Shown here piece after piece: positions 47,363 to 57,267 of a DNA stretch of 64,000 nucleotides. This DNA is from Pseudomonas muyukensis (lineage in GTDB: Bacteria; Pseudomonadota; Gammaproteobacteria; Pseudomonadales; Pseudomonadaceae). The notes below the pieces were generated by a model. The model searched no databases. It was not told the DNA's origin and worked only from the letters and a program-made list of their open reading frames with translations. Position numbers and translations under genes: made by a program. Within the stretch, counting starts at the first letter, position 1, and each line of letters opens with the position of its first letter. The stretch lies in assembly GCF_019139535.1 (NCBI RefSeq), contig NZ_CP077073.1, forward strand, positions 5,298,501-5,362,500. The letters are read 5' to 3'.

Positions 47363-47947
47363 TTACTCGCCCAGTACCTGACCGACGGTCGGGTCCTTGA
47401 ACAGGCGAGTCAGGGCATCGCTCAGCACATCGCTCACCAGCTTGGTGTTGGTCTCCTGGTTCGGCGCCATGCCGAAACGCTGGTCCAGCGACGCACCGTA
47501 ACGGCCGCTGTAGCGACGGTTGGCGTTGGACACGTCGGCACGGAAGGTGGCGCCGATGGTCGCCTCGGTCACGTACATCTTGTCCTTGGGCGACTGGTAC
47601 TTGAGCTCGGCCAGGGTCACGGTCAGCTGCGGGGCATTGGCGGCGTTGGGCGTCGGGGTGAAGCCGAGCAGGCGCACCGCGGCTTCGGCCTGGGCCTGCA
47701 GCTTGGGCACTACGTCATTGCCGTTGACGGTAATGGTGCTGGTCTCGGGGTACATGCCACCGCGGGTGCCCAGCGACTGCGAAGCGCGCCCATCGACCAC
47801 CCTGACCACCACCGGCTGGCCATGCCCGACCGGGGCCAACTGCTGGGTGAGCTTGGGTTGCGGGCTGAGTTGTTGCGGGCTGTGGGCACAACCGGCCAGG
47901 CTCAGGCTGGCCACCGCGAACAAACCGACCAACAGACGTTGCAACAT
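47363..47947 (-). CDS. YajG-family lipoprotein
   Basis: 194 residues with a lipoprotein signal (VGLFAVASLSLAGCAHS; lipobox LAGC, Cys20). The mature domain (VVVRVVDGRASQSLGTRGG, VTLAELKYQSPKDKMYVTEA, ATFRADVSNANRRYSGRYGA) is the YajG family, which in E. coli is an outer-membrane lipoprotein of unknown role often linked to AmpG. Start at 47947 with TGGAG upstream; a frame open to 48361 is non-coding in character beyond this. Its promoter must lie in the long gap before mqo. Confidence 0.88.
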   Translation of the reverse strand: MLQRLLVGLFAVASLSLAGCAHSPQQLSPQPKLTQQLAPVGHGQPVVVRVVDGRASQSLGTRGGMYPETSTITVNGNDVVPKLQAQAEAAVRLLGFTPTPNAANAPQLTVTLAELKYQSPKDKMYVTEATIGATFRADVSNANRRYSGRYGASLDQRFGMAPNQETNTKLVSDVLSDALTRLFKDPTVGQVLGE

Positions 47948-48730
47948 GCGCGTTTCTCCAGAAAAAGCCGCAAAGGCCCACAGTATACCTAGCGCCACGC
48001 GGTAAGCGGCAAGCCGCAAGAAAAAGCGGCCATGACGCCCCCCACTCGCGCGCAGCAGCTTCGCCAGCCTCCAGGTTTGCGCCCATGCAAGCCGCCACTG
48101 GCAGCAACGCACCCCGTCGGCCTGACAAACGCTGCAATAAAAACCCAACAAGTACGCCCTTTCCGCCCGCGACATCGTTATAATCTCCCCCCGATTATAA
48201 GGACGTCTCCTGATCGGGCCCCGCATTCGCCGCTTGAACCCGGCACCCTCGACGCTTCGCCCACAGAGAGCCTTCCACTCAGGTCTTGCATTGGCTGTCG
48301 TGCCTGCTGTTCCCGGCCTTCCGCTTCGCATGAACCTGCGGGTTGCCATCGCGCAGTCCACTTTTGAGGTTCACGACTCCAAAAGAGCGTGAAAAAACGG
48401 TTTTTCACAACTTCACGAGAGTGTGGCGAGCAAATGAACAGTCTGGCATGTGTAAAAGCGGCAGATGTGTCCCGAACAGCCCTGAACAGACGGCAAAAGC
48501 GCTCATCCTGGATGGGAGCCTGAGGCCGGTCCATAACGCACGACGGTTCACTTGACCATAAGTCGAATTGCCGCACCTGTGGCAAACGGGGTTCAATACC
48601 TGAACACCCAAGACTGATTGGCGGTGTCCGCGGAAGTTGCAAGAACTGCGAAGAGTCGGACATGGCGATCCTGGCCACCCCAGGGATCCTATGCTGTCAA
48701 TTAGGTGCTGTAGATTGTGGAGACGCGTTA
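47948..48730. other. 783-bp region without a convincing gene, upstream of mqo
   Basis: Divergent gap between the yajG-like gene and mqo. GC content and codon patterns drop and no frame looks coding. Structures seen: TTATAATC-N7-GATTATAA at 48178-48200 (a palindrome holding -10-like TATAAT on both strands), GTGAAAAA-ACGG-TTTTTCAC at 48389-48408, TTGCC-N8-GGCAA at about 48568-48585, and GTTCA-N5-TGAAC just after it. A 20-codon frame (MNLRVAIAQSTFEVHDSKRA, 48330) has no ribosome site. It may be a long mqo leader or hide a small RNA. Confidence 0.5.
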
Positions 48731-50236
48731 ATGGCGCAGAACGAATCGGTTGATGTGGTACTGGTAGGCGCGGGCATCATGAGTGCCACCCTGGCCGTAC
48801 TGCTCAAGGAGCTCGACCCGACCCTCAAACTGGAGGTCGTCGAGGCGATGGACTCCGGGGCCGCGGAGAGTTCCAACCCCTGGAACAACGCCGGTACCGG
48901 CCATGCCGGCCTGTGCGAGCTGAACTATACCCCGCAGGCCGCCGATGGCAGCATCGACATCAAGAAGGCCGTGCACATCAACACCCAGTTCGAGGTTTCC
49001 CGCCAGTTCTGGGCGTACCTGAGCAAGAAGGGCAGCTTCGGCTCGGCGCGCGCGTTCATCAACCCGGTACCGCACCTGAGCTACGTCGAGGGTGACAAGG
49101 GCGTTTCCTTCCTCAAGAAGCGTTTCGAGATGCTCAAGCAGCACCACGCCTTCGCCGAGATGGAATACACCGAAGACAAGGCCGTGATGAACGACTGGAT
49201 GCCGCTGATGATGCCAGGCCGTCCGGCCGACCAGCACATCGCCGCCACCCGCGTGCTCAAGGGCACCGACGTCAACTTCGGCGCCCTGACCAACAAGCTG
49301 CTCAAGCTGCTCGGCGACACACCGGACGCCCAGGTCAAGTACAGCAAGAAGGTTGTCGGCCTGCGCCGCAACGGCAGTGGCTGGACCGTGAGCATCAAGG
49401 ACGTCAACAGCGGCGGCAGCCGCGAAGTCGACGCCCGCTTCGTCTTCCTCGGCGCCGGCGGCGCTGCCCTGCCGCTGCTGCAGCTTTCCGGCATCCCGGA
49501 AAGCAAAGGCTTCGGTGGTTTCCCGGTCAGCGGCCAGTGGCTGCGTTGCGACAACCCGGAAATCGTCAAGCAGCACCAGGCCAAGGTCTACAGCCAGGCC
49601 GCCGTTGGCGCGCCGCCGATGTCGGTGCCGCACCTGGACACCCGCGTGGTCGACGGCAAGAAATCGCTGCTGTTCGGGCCCTACGCCGGCTTCACCACCA
49701 AGTTCCTCAAGCACGGCTCGTTCATGGACCTGCCGCTGTCGGTGCGCATGGGCAACATTGGCCCGATGCTGGCCGTGGCCCGCGACAACATGGACCTGAC
49801 CAAGTACCTGGTCAGCGAAGTGATGCAGTCCATGGAGCAGCGCCTGGAATCCCTGCGCCGCTTCTACCCCGAGGCCAAGGCCGAGGACTGGCGCCTGGAA
49901 GTGGCTGGCCAGCGCGTGCAGATCATCAAGAAAGACCCGAAAAAAGGCGGCATCCTGCAGTTCGGCACCGAGCTGGTCTCGGCCCAGGACGGCAGCCTGG
50001 CCGCACTGCTCGGCGCCTCGCCAGGCGCGTCGGTAACTGTGTCGATCATGCTCGAGCTGATCGAACGCTGCTTCCCCGAGCAGGCCAAGGGCGCCTGGGC
50101 CGCCAAGCTCAAGGAGATCTTCCCGGCACGCGAGAAGACCCTGGCCACCGACGCGGCCCTGTACCACAAGATCAGCGCCGACAACGATGTGGCCCTGGAG
50201 CTGGTGGAAAGCAGCCCGGCCAAGCATTACGCCTGA
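48731..50236 (+). CDS. mqo: Malate:quinone oxidoreductase
   Basis: Peripheral membrane FAD enzyme that oxidises malate to oxaloacetate and passes electrons to quinone, a TCA-cycle step dominant in pseudomonads. 501 residues. FAD-binding [19 protein letters not shown] at the N-terminus; family blocks [33 protein letters not shown] and [18 protein letters not shown]. Start at 48731 ([10 protein letters not shown]) with GGAG upstream; the frame opens at 48662 without support. Closest in context to P. aeruginosa mqoB (PA4640), followed by PA4642/PA4643-like genes, hpt, upp and uraA. Confidence 0.96.
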   Translation: MAQNESVDVVLVGAGIMSATLAVLLKELDPTLKLEVVEAMDSGAAESSNPWNNAGTGHAGLCELNYTPQAADGSIDIKKAVHINTQFEVSRQFWAYLSKKGSFGSARAFINPVPHLSYVEGDKGVSFLKKRFEMLKQHHAFAEMEYTEDKAVMNDWMPLMMPGRPADQHIAATRVLKGTDVNFGALTNKLLKLLGDTPDAQVKYSKKVVGLRRNGSGWTVSIKDVNSGGSREVDARFVFLGAGGAALPLLQLSGIPESKGFGGFPVSGQWLRCDNPEIVKQHQAKVYSQAAVGAPPMSVPHLDTRVVDGKKSLLFGPYAGFTTKFLKHGSFMDLPLSVRMGNIGPMLAVARDNMDLTKYLVSEVMQSMEQRLESLRRFYPEAKAEDWRLEVAGQRVQIIKKDPKKGGILQFGTELVSAQDGSLAALLGASPGASVTVSIMLELIERCFPEQAKGAWAAKLKEIFPAREKTLATDAALYHKISADNDVALELVESSPAKHYA

Positions 50237-50248
50237 TCTGGCAGATAC

Positions 50249-50276
50249 GAAAAAACGCCCCGCGGGGCGTTTTTTT
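50249..50276. terminator. Intrinsic terminator after mqo
   Basis: GAAAAAACGCCCC followed directly by GCGGGGCGTTTTTTT makes a 13-14 bp stem with T- and A-tracts, 13 bp past the mqo stop. Usable in both directions. Confidence 0.93.
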
Positions 50277-50307
50277 GTGCCTGTCTGGCTGCACCCACCG
50301 TTCCTTT

Positions 50308-50420
50308 GTAGGAACGGCCTTGTGTCGCGCCAGGGCTGTGCAGCAGCCCCAGATTTATGCCCTACCTCAATATCGCCGGGGCTGCTTCGCAGCCCTGGCG
50401 CGACACAAGGCCGCTCCTAC
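50308..50420. repeat. REP-like extragenic palindrome
   Basis: Long imperfect inverted repeat: GGCCTTGTGTCGCGCCAGGG at the left, CCCTGGCGCGACACAAGGCC at the right, with an inner GGGGCTGC/GCAGCCCC stem. Same subfamily as 1-113 and 7798-7910. It lies between mqo and the convergent PA4642-like gene. Confidence 0.8.
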
Positions 50421-50425
50421 TGGAA

Positions 50426-50716
50426 TCAACCGCGGGCCTTGTCGATGATCTCGATGTACTCCGGCGCATTGCGCTGGTCGGCGATCGCCTCGACGAAGGT
50501 CTTGCCATGCTCGTCCTTGCCATCGAGGTCATAGCCCGCTTCGACGAAGAAACCCACATAGCGCTCGAAATCGTCGACCCGCAGGCCGCGGTAGCCCTTG
50601 ATCAGCTTGTGATGCGATGGCGAGGTCAGGCCATCGGCCGGCTCGAACTGCAGGAAGGTCTTGATGTAGTCATCGCTGATCTCATCACCAATCACTTGTT
50701 TCTTGTCTTTACGCAT
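50426..50716 (-). CDS. PA4642-like conserved hypothetical protein
   Basis: 96 residues, acidic and soluble: MRKDKKQVIGDEISDDYIKT, FLQFEPADGLTSPSHHKLIK, YRGLRVDDFERYVGFFVEAG and HGKTFVEAIADQRNAPEYIE. The final part looks like an ankyrin-type or EF-like short helical repeat but no known domain is certain. I choose the ATG at 50716 because TTGGAG lies 7 nt upstream; longer starts lack one. Placed beside mqo as in P. aeruginosa. Function unknown. Confidence 0.8.
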   Translation of the reverse strand: MRKDKKQVIGDEISDDYIKTFLQFEPADGLTSPSHHKLIKGYRGLRVDDFERYVGFFVEAGYDLDGKDEHGKTFVEAIADQRNAPEYIEIIDKARG

Positions 50717-50786
50717 CGCCGACTCCAACTGGGCCATCACGGGCATTTTCAAAGGCGGGCAGTTTACCCCCGCGCAGCGACGGGCC

Positions 50787-51257
50787 TCAACGCGTACGTA
50801 CGCTACCGGTGTGCAAGTCGGCCCAGACATGACCATTGGCATAGGTGAGGAACTGCACGTAGAGGGTCTCGTTGCGCAGCAGGTCGATGATCACCCGGTA
50901 ATCGGCCAGCGGATAGTTCAAGGTCAAGGTGCGGGTTTTGTCGTCGTACACCGGCTTCTTGAGGCTCTTGCCACCCTCGCCATCGAAGTTGACCAGCACC
51001 TGGCCGATGGTCGAGCCCTTGCTCAGCGGCTTGCCCTTCAGGCGCATCTGCAACGAGGCGGTGATCGGGATCGGCTGCTGGTCGGACTGGCGCTGGGTGC
51101 CGACCACCACGCTGTAGTCGGTGACCTGCAGCAGTTGCTGGCTGGTCGGCGCTGCCTGGCGCAGGGAAAGGTCGTCTGGCGGGAGAAACTGGCTGTGCAG
51201 CGGGGCTGCGGACAACGGCAGGCTCACCGCCAGCAGCAGAAGGATGATCGCACGCAT
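50787..51257 (-). CDS. PA4643-like periplasmic hypothetical protein
   Basis: 156 residues with a Sec signal peptide (MRAIILLLLAVSLPLSAAPL, cleavage after SAA or nearby). The mature part is beta-rich (VTDYSVVVGTQRQSDQQPIP, KPVYDDKTRTLTLNYPLADY, YVQFLTYANGHVWADLHTGS). AAGGAG is 6 nt before the ATG at 51257. Likely cotranscribed with the PA4642-like gene downstream (70-bp gap). A palindromic relic lies 28 bp upstream of the start. No function is known to me. Confidence 0.82.
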   Translation of the reverse strand: MRAIILLLLAVSLPLSAAPLHSQFLPPDDLSLRQAAPTSQQLLQVTDYSVVVGTQRQSDQQPIPITASLQMRLKGKPLSKGSTIGQVLVNFDGEGGKSLKKPVYDDKTRTLTLNYPLADYRVIIDLLRNETLYVQFLTYANGHVWADLHTGSVRTR

Positions 51258-51284
51258 TTGAGGCTCCTTGGCTTGAAGCGGCAT

Positions 51285-51318
51285 CCTAGTGTGGTGTCTC
51301 ACAGAAACGCCACACTAG
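51285..51318. mobile_element. 34-bp relic of the palindromic MITE-like element
   Basis: CTAGTGTGGTGT (51286-51297) and ACGCCACACTAG (51307-51318) are inverted with 11 of 12 matches around a 9-nt loop. The left end CCTAGTGTGGTGT is identical to the ends of the 167-bp element at 41612, so this looks like a copy reduced to its tips. It lies just upstream of a secreted-protein gene, as does the long copy. Confidence 0.6.
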
Positions 51319-51361
51319 CATGGCGAGCGAAGCAAGGTGACGGGGCCCGGCCCCGCACGCA

Positions 51362-51919
51362 TTACAGGCCCTTGACGGCGAAGATGCCGTTGGCGTTGCG
51401 CCAGTAGCCCTTGTAATCCATGCCGTAGCCGAAGATGTAGCGGTCCACGCAGGACAGACCGAAGTAGCTGGCTTTCAGGTCCGGGCTGGCCTTGCGGTCA
51501 TGGTCCTTGTCGATCAGCACGGCAGTGTGCACCGCACGGGCGCCGGCATGCTTGCAGAACTCGATGATGGCGCTGAGGGTGTGGCCTTCGTCGAGGATGT
51601 CATCGACGATCAGCACATCGCGGTCGATGAACGACACTTCCGGCTTGGCCTTCCAGAACAGCTCGCCACCGCTGGTCTGGTTGCGGTAGCGGGTGGCGTG
51701 GATGTACGAGACTTCCAGCGGGAACTGCAGGTGGGTCAGCAGCTTGCCGGCGAAGATCAGGCCACCGTTCATCACGCAGAACACAACCGGGTTCTTGTCG
51801 TGCAGGTCGACGCAGATGCGTTTGCCGACCTCGGCGATGGCCACCTCGACCTCGGCTTCGTTGTACAGGCAATCAGCCTCGTGCATCACTTGACGGATAT
51901 GCTCGAGATCGGCGGACAT
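51362..51919 (-). CDS. hpt: Hypoxanthine-guanine phosphoribosyltransferase
   Basis: Purine salvage: hypoxanthine or guanine plus PRPP gives IMP or GMP. 185 residues. PRPP-binding VLIVDDILDEGHTLSAII with the Asp-Asp pair, the VFCVMNGGLIFAGKL PPi loop and the base-binding LIDKDHDRK are present. Start at 51919 (MSADLEHIRQVM) with TGGAG upstream. Divergent from upp, so the purine and pyrimidine salvage genes share a 165-bp promoter region. Confidence 0.94.
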   Translation of the reverse strand: MSADLEHIRQVMHEADCLYNEAEVEVAIAEVGKRICVDLHDKNPVVFCVMNGGLIFAGKLLTHLQFPLEVSYIHATRYRNQTSGGELFWKAKPEVSFIDRDVLIVDDILDEGHTLSAIIEFCKHAGARAVHTAVLIDKDHDRKASPDLKASYFGLSCVDRYIFGYGMDYKGYWRNANGIFAVKGL

Positions 51920-52084
51920 GGCGCGCTCCAGGGGGTGCATTTTGGAAAAGCGGGCAAAGGTACGCATCCGCTCGTCTCAGATCAAGCCTTTATGGACTAA
52001 CGTGCACAATGACTGCACGACATCAAGGACTGAATAGATTAATCTAGCGCGGTTTTTTTGCCCGCCTCCCGGAGCCCTCCCCCT

Positions 52085-52723
52085 ATGCCTACTCGTGAGA
52101 TCCGCCATCCGCTGATCCGCCACAAGCTCGGCCTGATGCGCCGTGCCGATATCAGCACCAAGAATTTTCGCGAACTCGCCCAGGAAGTCGGTGCACTGCT
52201 GACCTATGAAGCCACCCAGGACCTGCCGCTCGAAACCTACGAGATCGACGGCTGGTGCGGCAAGGTGCAAGTCGAGAAGATCGCCGGCAAGAAGATCACC
52301 GTGGTACCGATCCTGCGCGCCGGTATCGGCATGCTCGACGGCGTGCTCAGCCTGGTGCCCGGCGCCAAGGTCAGCGCCGTCGGTGTCGCCCGCAACGAGG
52401 AAACCCTCGAAGCCCACACCTACCTGGAAAAGCTCGCGCCGGACATCAACCAGCGCCTGGCCCTGATCATCGACCCAATGCTGGCCACCGGCGCCTCGAT
52501 GGTCGCCACCATCGACCTGCTGAAAAAAGCCGGCTGCAAGGAGATCCGCGCCATGGTCCTGGTCGCGGCCCCCGAAGGCATCGCCGTGGTGGAAAACGCC
52601 CACCCGGACGTGCAGATCTACACCGCCTCGATCGACCAGCGCCTGAACGAGCACGGCTACATCGTGCCGGGCCTGGGTGATGCCGGCGACAAGATCTTCG
52701 GCACCAAGCAGAAGGACGCCTGA
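52085..52723 (+). CDS. upp: Uracil phosphoribosyltransferase
   Basis: Uracil plus PRPP gives UMP. 212 residues, the standard length. N-terminal [17 protein letters not shown]-binding [18 protein letters not shown] and the uracil-binding [11 protein letters not shown] near the end are diagnostic. Start at 52085 ([10 protein letters not shown]) preceded by CCGGAG. uraA follows 2 bp after the stop, giving an uptake-plus-salvage operon. Confidence 0.97.
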   Translation: MPTREIRHPLIRHKLGLMRRADISTKNFRELAQEVGALLTYEATQDLPLETYEIDGWCGKVQVEKIAGKKITVVPILRAGIGMLDGVLSLVPGAKVSAVGVARNEETLEAHTYLEKLAPDINQRLALIIDPMLATGASMVATIDLLKKAGCKEIRAMVLVAAPEGIAVVENAHPDVQIYTASIDQRLNEHGYIVPGLGDAGDKIFGTKQKDA

Positions 52724-52725
52724 CC

Positions 52726-54000
52726 ATGCAGGACGGCTTCAACGACCCGCTCTGGCGCCAGGTCGTTTCGGGCGCGCAGATGCTCTTCGTGGCATTCGGC
52801 GCGCTGGTGCTGATGCCGCTGATCACCGGCCTGGACCCTAACGTGGCGCTGTTCACCGCTGGCATCGGCACCTTGCTGTTCCAGCTGGTCACAGGCCGTC
52901 AGGTCCCGGTATTCCTGGCCTCCAGCTTTGCCTTCATCACCCCGATCATCCTTGCCAAGGGCCAGTTCGGCCTGGCCGAGACCATGGGCGGCGTGATGGC
53001 GGCGGGCTTCGTGTACACCTTCATGGGCCTGATGGTGAAGATCAAGGGCACCGGTTTCATCGACCGCATGCTGCCGCCGGTGGTGATCGGCCCGGTGATC
53101 ATCTCCATCGGCCTGGCCATGGCGCCGATCGCCGCCAACATGGCGATGGGCAAGGGCGGCGACGGCGCCGCGCTGATGCCCTACAAGACCGCCATGCTGA
53201 TCTCCATGCCAGCGCTGCTGACCACGCTGATCGTCGCCGTGTTCGGCAAGGGCATCTTCCGCCTGGTGCCGATCATCGCCGGCGTGCTGGTGGGCTTCGC
53301 CCTGTCGTTCGCCTTCGGCGTGGTCGACACCGCCAAGATCGCCGCCGCGCCCTGGCTCGAGGTGCCCAATTTCACCGCGCCAGCGTTCAACTGGCAGGCG
53401 ATCCTGTTCATCGTCCCGGTCGCCCTGGCGCCGGCGATCGAGCATATCGGCGGGGTGATCGCGGTGGGCAGCGTGACCGGCCGCGACTACCTGAAGAAGC
53501 CGGGCCTGCACCGCACCCTGCTGGGCGACGGCCTGGCGACCACGGCCGCCGGCCTGTTCGGCGGGCCGCCCAACACCACCTACGCCGAAGTGACCGGCGC
53601 GGTGATGCTGACCAAGAACTACAACCCGAAGATCATGACCTGGGCGGCGATCTTCGCCATCACCCTGGCCTTCATCGGCAAGTTCGGCGCACTGCTGCAG
53701 AGCATCCCGGTCCCGGTGATGGGCGGCATCCTGTGCCTGTTGTTCGGCTCGATCGCGGCGGTGGGCATGAACACCATGATCCGCCACAAGATCGACCTGG
53801 CCGAAGCGCGCAACCTGGTGATCGTCTCGGTGACCCTGGTGTTCGGTATCGGTGGCGTGCTGATCGGCAGCGGTGACGGCCCGGATGATTGGGGCCTGAA
53901 AGGCATCGCGCTGTGCGCGGTGGTGGCCATTGCCCTGAACCTGATCCTGCCGGGGAATGATGGCTGGAAGAACAAGAAGCTAGATGATCAGTTGCCCTGA
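52726..54000 (+). CDS. uraA: Uracil:proton symporter
   Basis: Inner-membrane nucleobase transporter of the NCS2/SLC23 family, 424 residues with about 14 hydrophobic segments. VFLASSFAFITPIILAKGQF is the TM3 substrate region, PVALAPAIEHIGGVIAVGSV carries the conserved Glu of TM8, and GGPPNTTYAEVTGAVMLTK the TM10 Asn/Thr/Glu motif. It supplies uracil to Upp and is translated in coupling with upp. The C-terminus runs to a hairpin terminator. Confidence 0.95.
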   Translation: MQDGFNDPLWRQVVSGAQMLFVAFGALVLMPLITGLDPNVALFTAGIGTLLFQLVTGRQVPVFLASSFAFITPIILAKGQFGLAETMGGVMAAGFVYTFMGLMVKIKGTGFIDRMLPPVVIGPVIISIGLAMAPIAANMAMGKGGDGAALMPYKTAMLISMPALLTTLIVAVFGKGIFRLVPIIAGVLVGFALSFAFGVVDTAKIAAAPWLEVPNFTAPAFNWQAILFIVPVALAPAIEHIGGVIAVGSVTGRDYLKKPGLHRTLLGDGLATTAAGLFGGPPNTTYAEVTGAVMLTKNYNPKIMTWAAIFAITLAFIGKFGALLQSIPVPVMGGILCLLFGSIAAVGMNTMIRHKIDLAEARNLVIVSVTLVFGIGGVLIGSGDGPDDWGLKGIALCAVVAIALNLILPGNDGWKNKKLDDQLP

Positions 54001-54015
54001 TCGGGCCGCTGCGTT

Positions 54016-54043
54016 CGTGGGAGCAGGTTAGCCTGCTCCCACG
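54016..54043. terminator. Hairpin between convergent uraA and hemH
   Basis: A perfect 12-bp stem, CGTGGGAGCAGG (54016-54027) and CCTGCTCCCACG (54032-54043), with a TTAG loop. No long T-run follows, but the position between two convergent stops indicates a transcript end for both. Confidence 0.75.
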
Positions 54044-54052
54044 ATTACTTGG

Positions 54053-55066
54053 TCAGGCCCTCTCGCACATTCCCGCCAGCACCCCCACCCACTGCGGGTG
54101 ATCATTCAGGCACGGCACCAGCAGCAACTCCCTGCCGCCCGCCTCGATGAACTGCTCGCTGCCGCGCATGCCGATCTCTTCGAGCGTCTCGATGCAGTCG
54201 GCAACGAACGCCGGGCACATCACCAGCAGTTTCTTAACCCCAGCCTTGCCCAACTCGTCCAACCGCGTTTCGGTATAGGGCTCGATCCATTTGGCGCGCC
54301 CCAGGCGCGACTGGAACGACACCGACCACTTGCCCTCGGGGATGCCCATCTTCGTCGCCAAGGCCCGCGCCGTGGCCAGGCACTGACCGCGATAGCACAC
54401 CGCGCGCATGTCGGCGCTGGCATCCTTGCAGCAGTCGGCGGCCTGGAAGTCGTGCTGGCCGGTGGGGTCGAGCTTCTTCAGGTGCCGTTCGGGCAAACCA
54501 TGGAAGCTCAGCAGCAGGTGATCGTAGTCCTGCTCCAGGTAGGGCCGGGCACTGGCAGCCAACGCCTCGATGTAGTCAGGGTGCTCGTAGAACGGCTGCA
54601 AGATGCGGGTTTGCAGGGGCAGCTTGCGCTCGGCGATGGTCTGCCTGGCCAACTCGACCACCGTGGTCACCGTGCTGTCGGCGAACTGTGGATAAAGCGG
54701 CGCCAGGGTCACCTTGCGCACGCCTTGGGCTGCCAGGCGTTCCAGCACCTCGGGCAGCGCCGGCTGGCCATAGCGCATGGCGATTTCCACCGGGCCGTGG
54801 GGCCAGTGGGCCGTCATCGCCTGTTGCAGGCGCCGGGTCAGCACCACCAGCGGCGAACCCTCGTCCCACCAGATCGAGGCGTAGGCATGGGCCGACTGCT
54901 CCGGGCGCTTGATCAAAATCAGCGACACCAGCAGCCGACGCACCGGCCAGGGCAGGTCGATCACGTACGGGTCCATCAGGAACTGGTTGAGGTAACGGCG
55001 CACATCGGCCACCGAAGTTGAAGCCGGCGAACCCAGGTTGACCAGCAGCAGGGCATGATCGGTCAT
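54053..55066 (-). CDS. hemH: Ferrochelatase
   Basis: Inserts Fe2+ into protoporphyrin IX, the last step of heme synthesis. 337 residues. N-terminal [29 protein letters not shown], the catalytic His in [14 protein letters not shown] and the acidic motif [13 protein letters not shown] are all present. The ATG at 55066 has AGGA about 7 nt upstream; the frame open to 55360 overlaps the next gene and is a shadow there. The gene lies 13 bp downstream of the YfcH-like gene, likely one operon. Confidence 0.96.
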   Translation of the reverse strand: MTDHALLLVNLGSPASTSVADVRRYLNQFLMDPYVIDLPWPVRRLLVSLILIKRPEQSAHAYASIWWDEGSPLVVLTRRLQQAMTAHWPHGPVEIAMRYGQPALPEVLERLAAQGVRKVTLAPLYPQFADSTVTTVVELARQTIAERKLPLQTRILQPFYEHPDYIEALAASARPYLEQDYDHLLLSFHGLPERHLKKLDPTGQHDFQAADCCKDASADMRAVCYRGQCLATARALATKMGIPEGKWSVSFQSRLGRAKWIEPYTETRLDELGKAGVKKLLVMCPAFVADCIETLEEIGMRGSEQFIEAGGRELLLVPCLNDHPQWVGVLAGMCERA

Positions 55067-55079
55067 GCAGCGTCCTATG

Positions 55080-55985
55080 TCAGAGGCGGCTGGACAGGTC
55101 GTCCAGGGCCGATTGCAGATCGTTGAAGCGGAACGTGAAACCCGCCGCCAGCAAGCGTACCGGGCGGGCACGCTGGCCACCGAGCAGCAGCGTCGACAGC
55201 TCGCCGAGCCCGGCCTTGAGCAGCAATGCCGGCATCGGCATGAATGCCGGGCGGTGCAGGGCGCGGCCCAGGCACTTGGCGAACATGCGGTTGCGCACCG
55301 GCTCTGGCGCGCAGGCATTATAAGGACCGCTGGCGTCGTTTTGCTGCACAAGAAAATCAATCAAGGCGATCTGGTCATCTATATGGATCCACGGCATCCA
55401 CTGCCGACCATCGCCCAACGGCCCGCCCAGGCCCAGTTTGTACGGCAGACGCAGGCGCGACAAAAAGCCGCCATCGGCGGCCAGCACCAGCCCCGTGCGC
55501 ACCAGCACCACACGCATGCCAAGGGCCTGGGCGCGCTGCGCGGTTTCCTCCCAGGCGATGCACAGCTGGCTGGCGAAGTCCTCCTTCACCGGCGGCGAGG
55601 CTTCGCTCAGCTCACGTTCGCCGCCATCGCCATACCAGCCCACTGCAGAGCCCGACACCAGCACCTGCGGCCGCTGCTCGCGGCTGGCCAGCCAGGCCAG
55701 CAACTGCTCGGTCAGGGTCACCCGGCTGGCCCACAACAAGGTGCGTCGGGCCGCCGTCCAGGGCCGGTCGGCAATCGGCGCACCGGCCAGGTTGATCACC
55801 ACATCCACCCGGTCATCGCTGGCGATTTCCTCGAGCCGGGCGACCCCGCGGACATCGCGGCCACAGATTTTCGCCACCTCCCCGGGGCGGCGGCTCCATA
55901 CGCTCAGGCGATGCCCCTGCCCCCGCCACAGCTGGCAAAGGTGTTGGCCGATCAGGCCGGTACCGCCGGTCAGCAATATATGCAT
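55080..55985 (-). CDS. TIGR01777/YfcH-family NAD(P)-binding epimerase-like protein
   Basis: 301 residues, extended SDR fold. The N-terminal nucleotide motif is [11 protein letters not shown], followed by [28 protein letters not shown] (Tyr of the active-site region) and a C-terminal DUF1731-like tail ([20 protein letters not shown]). Physiological substrate unknown. Cotranscribed with hemH. Its start is 113 bp from a LitR/PplR-type operator at 56098-56125, which faces both this gene and the divergent flavoprotein gene, so light control of this gene is also possible. Confidence 0.9.
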   Translation of the reverse strand: MHILLTGGTGLIGQHLCQLWRGQGHRLSVWSRRPGEVAKICGRDVRGVARLEEIASDDRVDVVINLAGAPIADRPWTAARRTLLWASRVTLTEQLLAWLASREQRPQVLVSGSAVGWYGDGGERELSEASPPVKEDFASQLCIAWEETAQRAQALGMRVVLVRTGLVLAADGGFLSRLRLPYKLGLGGPLGDGRQWMPWIHIDDQIALIDFLVQQNDASGPYNACAPEPVRNRMFAKCLGRALHRPAFMPMPALLLKAGLGELSTLLLGGQRARPVRLLAAGFTFRFNDLQSALDDLSSRL

Positions 55986-56068
55986 GGCTGTGTCCTCACA
56001 CTTCGCGGCCGTGGTCTATTTTTAAGATCAAGGCACTTTTTTGACCGAACGCTCTCGGATAAACATAG

Positions 56069-57160
<1,092 letters not shown>

Positions 57161-57172
57161 CGGCTCGGCGCA

Positions 57173-57200
57173 CTTATACAAAAAAGATGCTTTGTATAAG
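57173..57200 (+). promoter_or_regulatory. LitR/PplR-type operator 2
   Basis: CTTATACA-N12-TGTATAAG: a perfect 8-bp inverted repeat with a 12-bp spacer, immediately after the flavoprotein stop and 68 bp before the DUF523 start. Confidence 0.78.
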
Positions 57201-57222
57201 TTTGCGTTTGTGCTGGAATTGA

Positions 57223-57250
57223 CTTGTACAACATCCACCCCCTGTACAAG
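57223..57250 (+). promoter_or_regulatory. LitR/PplR-type operator 3
   Basis: CTTGTACA-N12-TGTACAAG: another perfect 8-bp inverted repeat with identical 12-bp spacing. It ends 17 bp before the DUF523/DUF1722 start and starts 50 bp after operator 2 starts, so the pair may bind cooperatively. Confidence 0.78.
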
Positions 57251-57267
57251 TTACTCCGGAGACCGCG

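Noticed and set aside
48178..48200. TATAAT palindrome as a proven promoter
   Set aside because: No -35 hexamer at 16-18 bp on either strand, so I list it only as a structure.
48330..48392. 20-codon peptide frame upstream of mqo
   Set aside because: No Shine-Dalgarno and no conservation evidence available; noted only as part of the non-coding region.
48178..48678. 166-codon minus-strand frame in the gap before mqo
   Set aside because: No ribosome site, no recognisable domain and poor codon bias; the opposite strand has equally weak frames.
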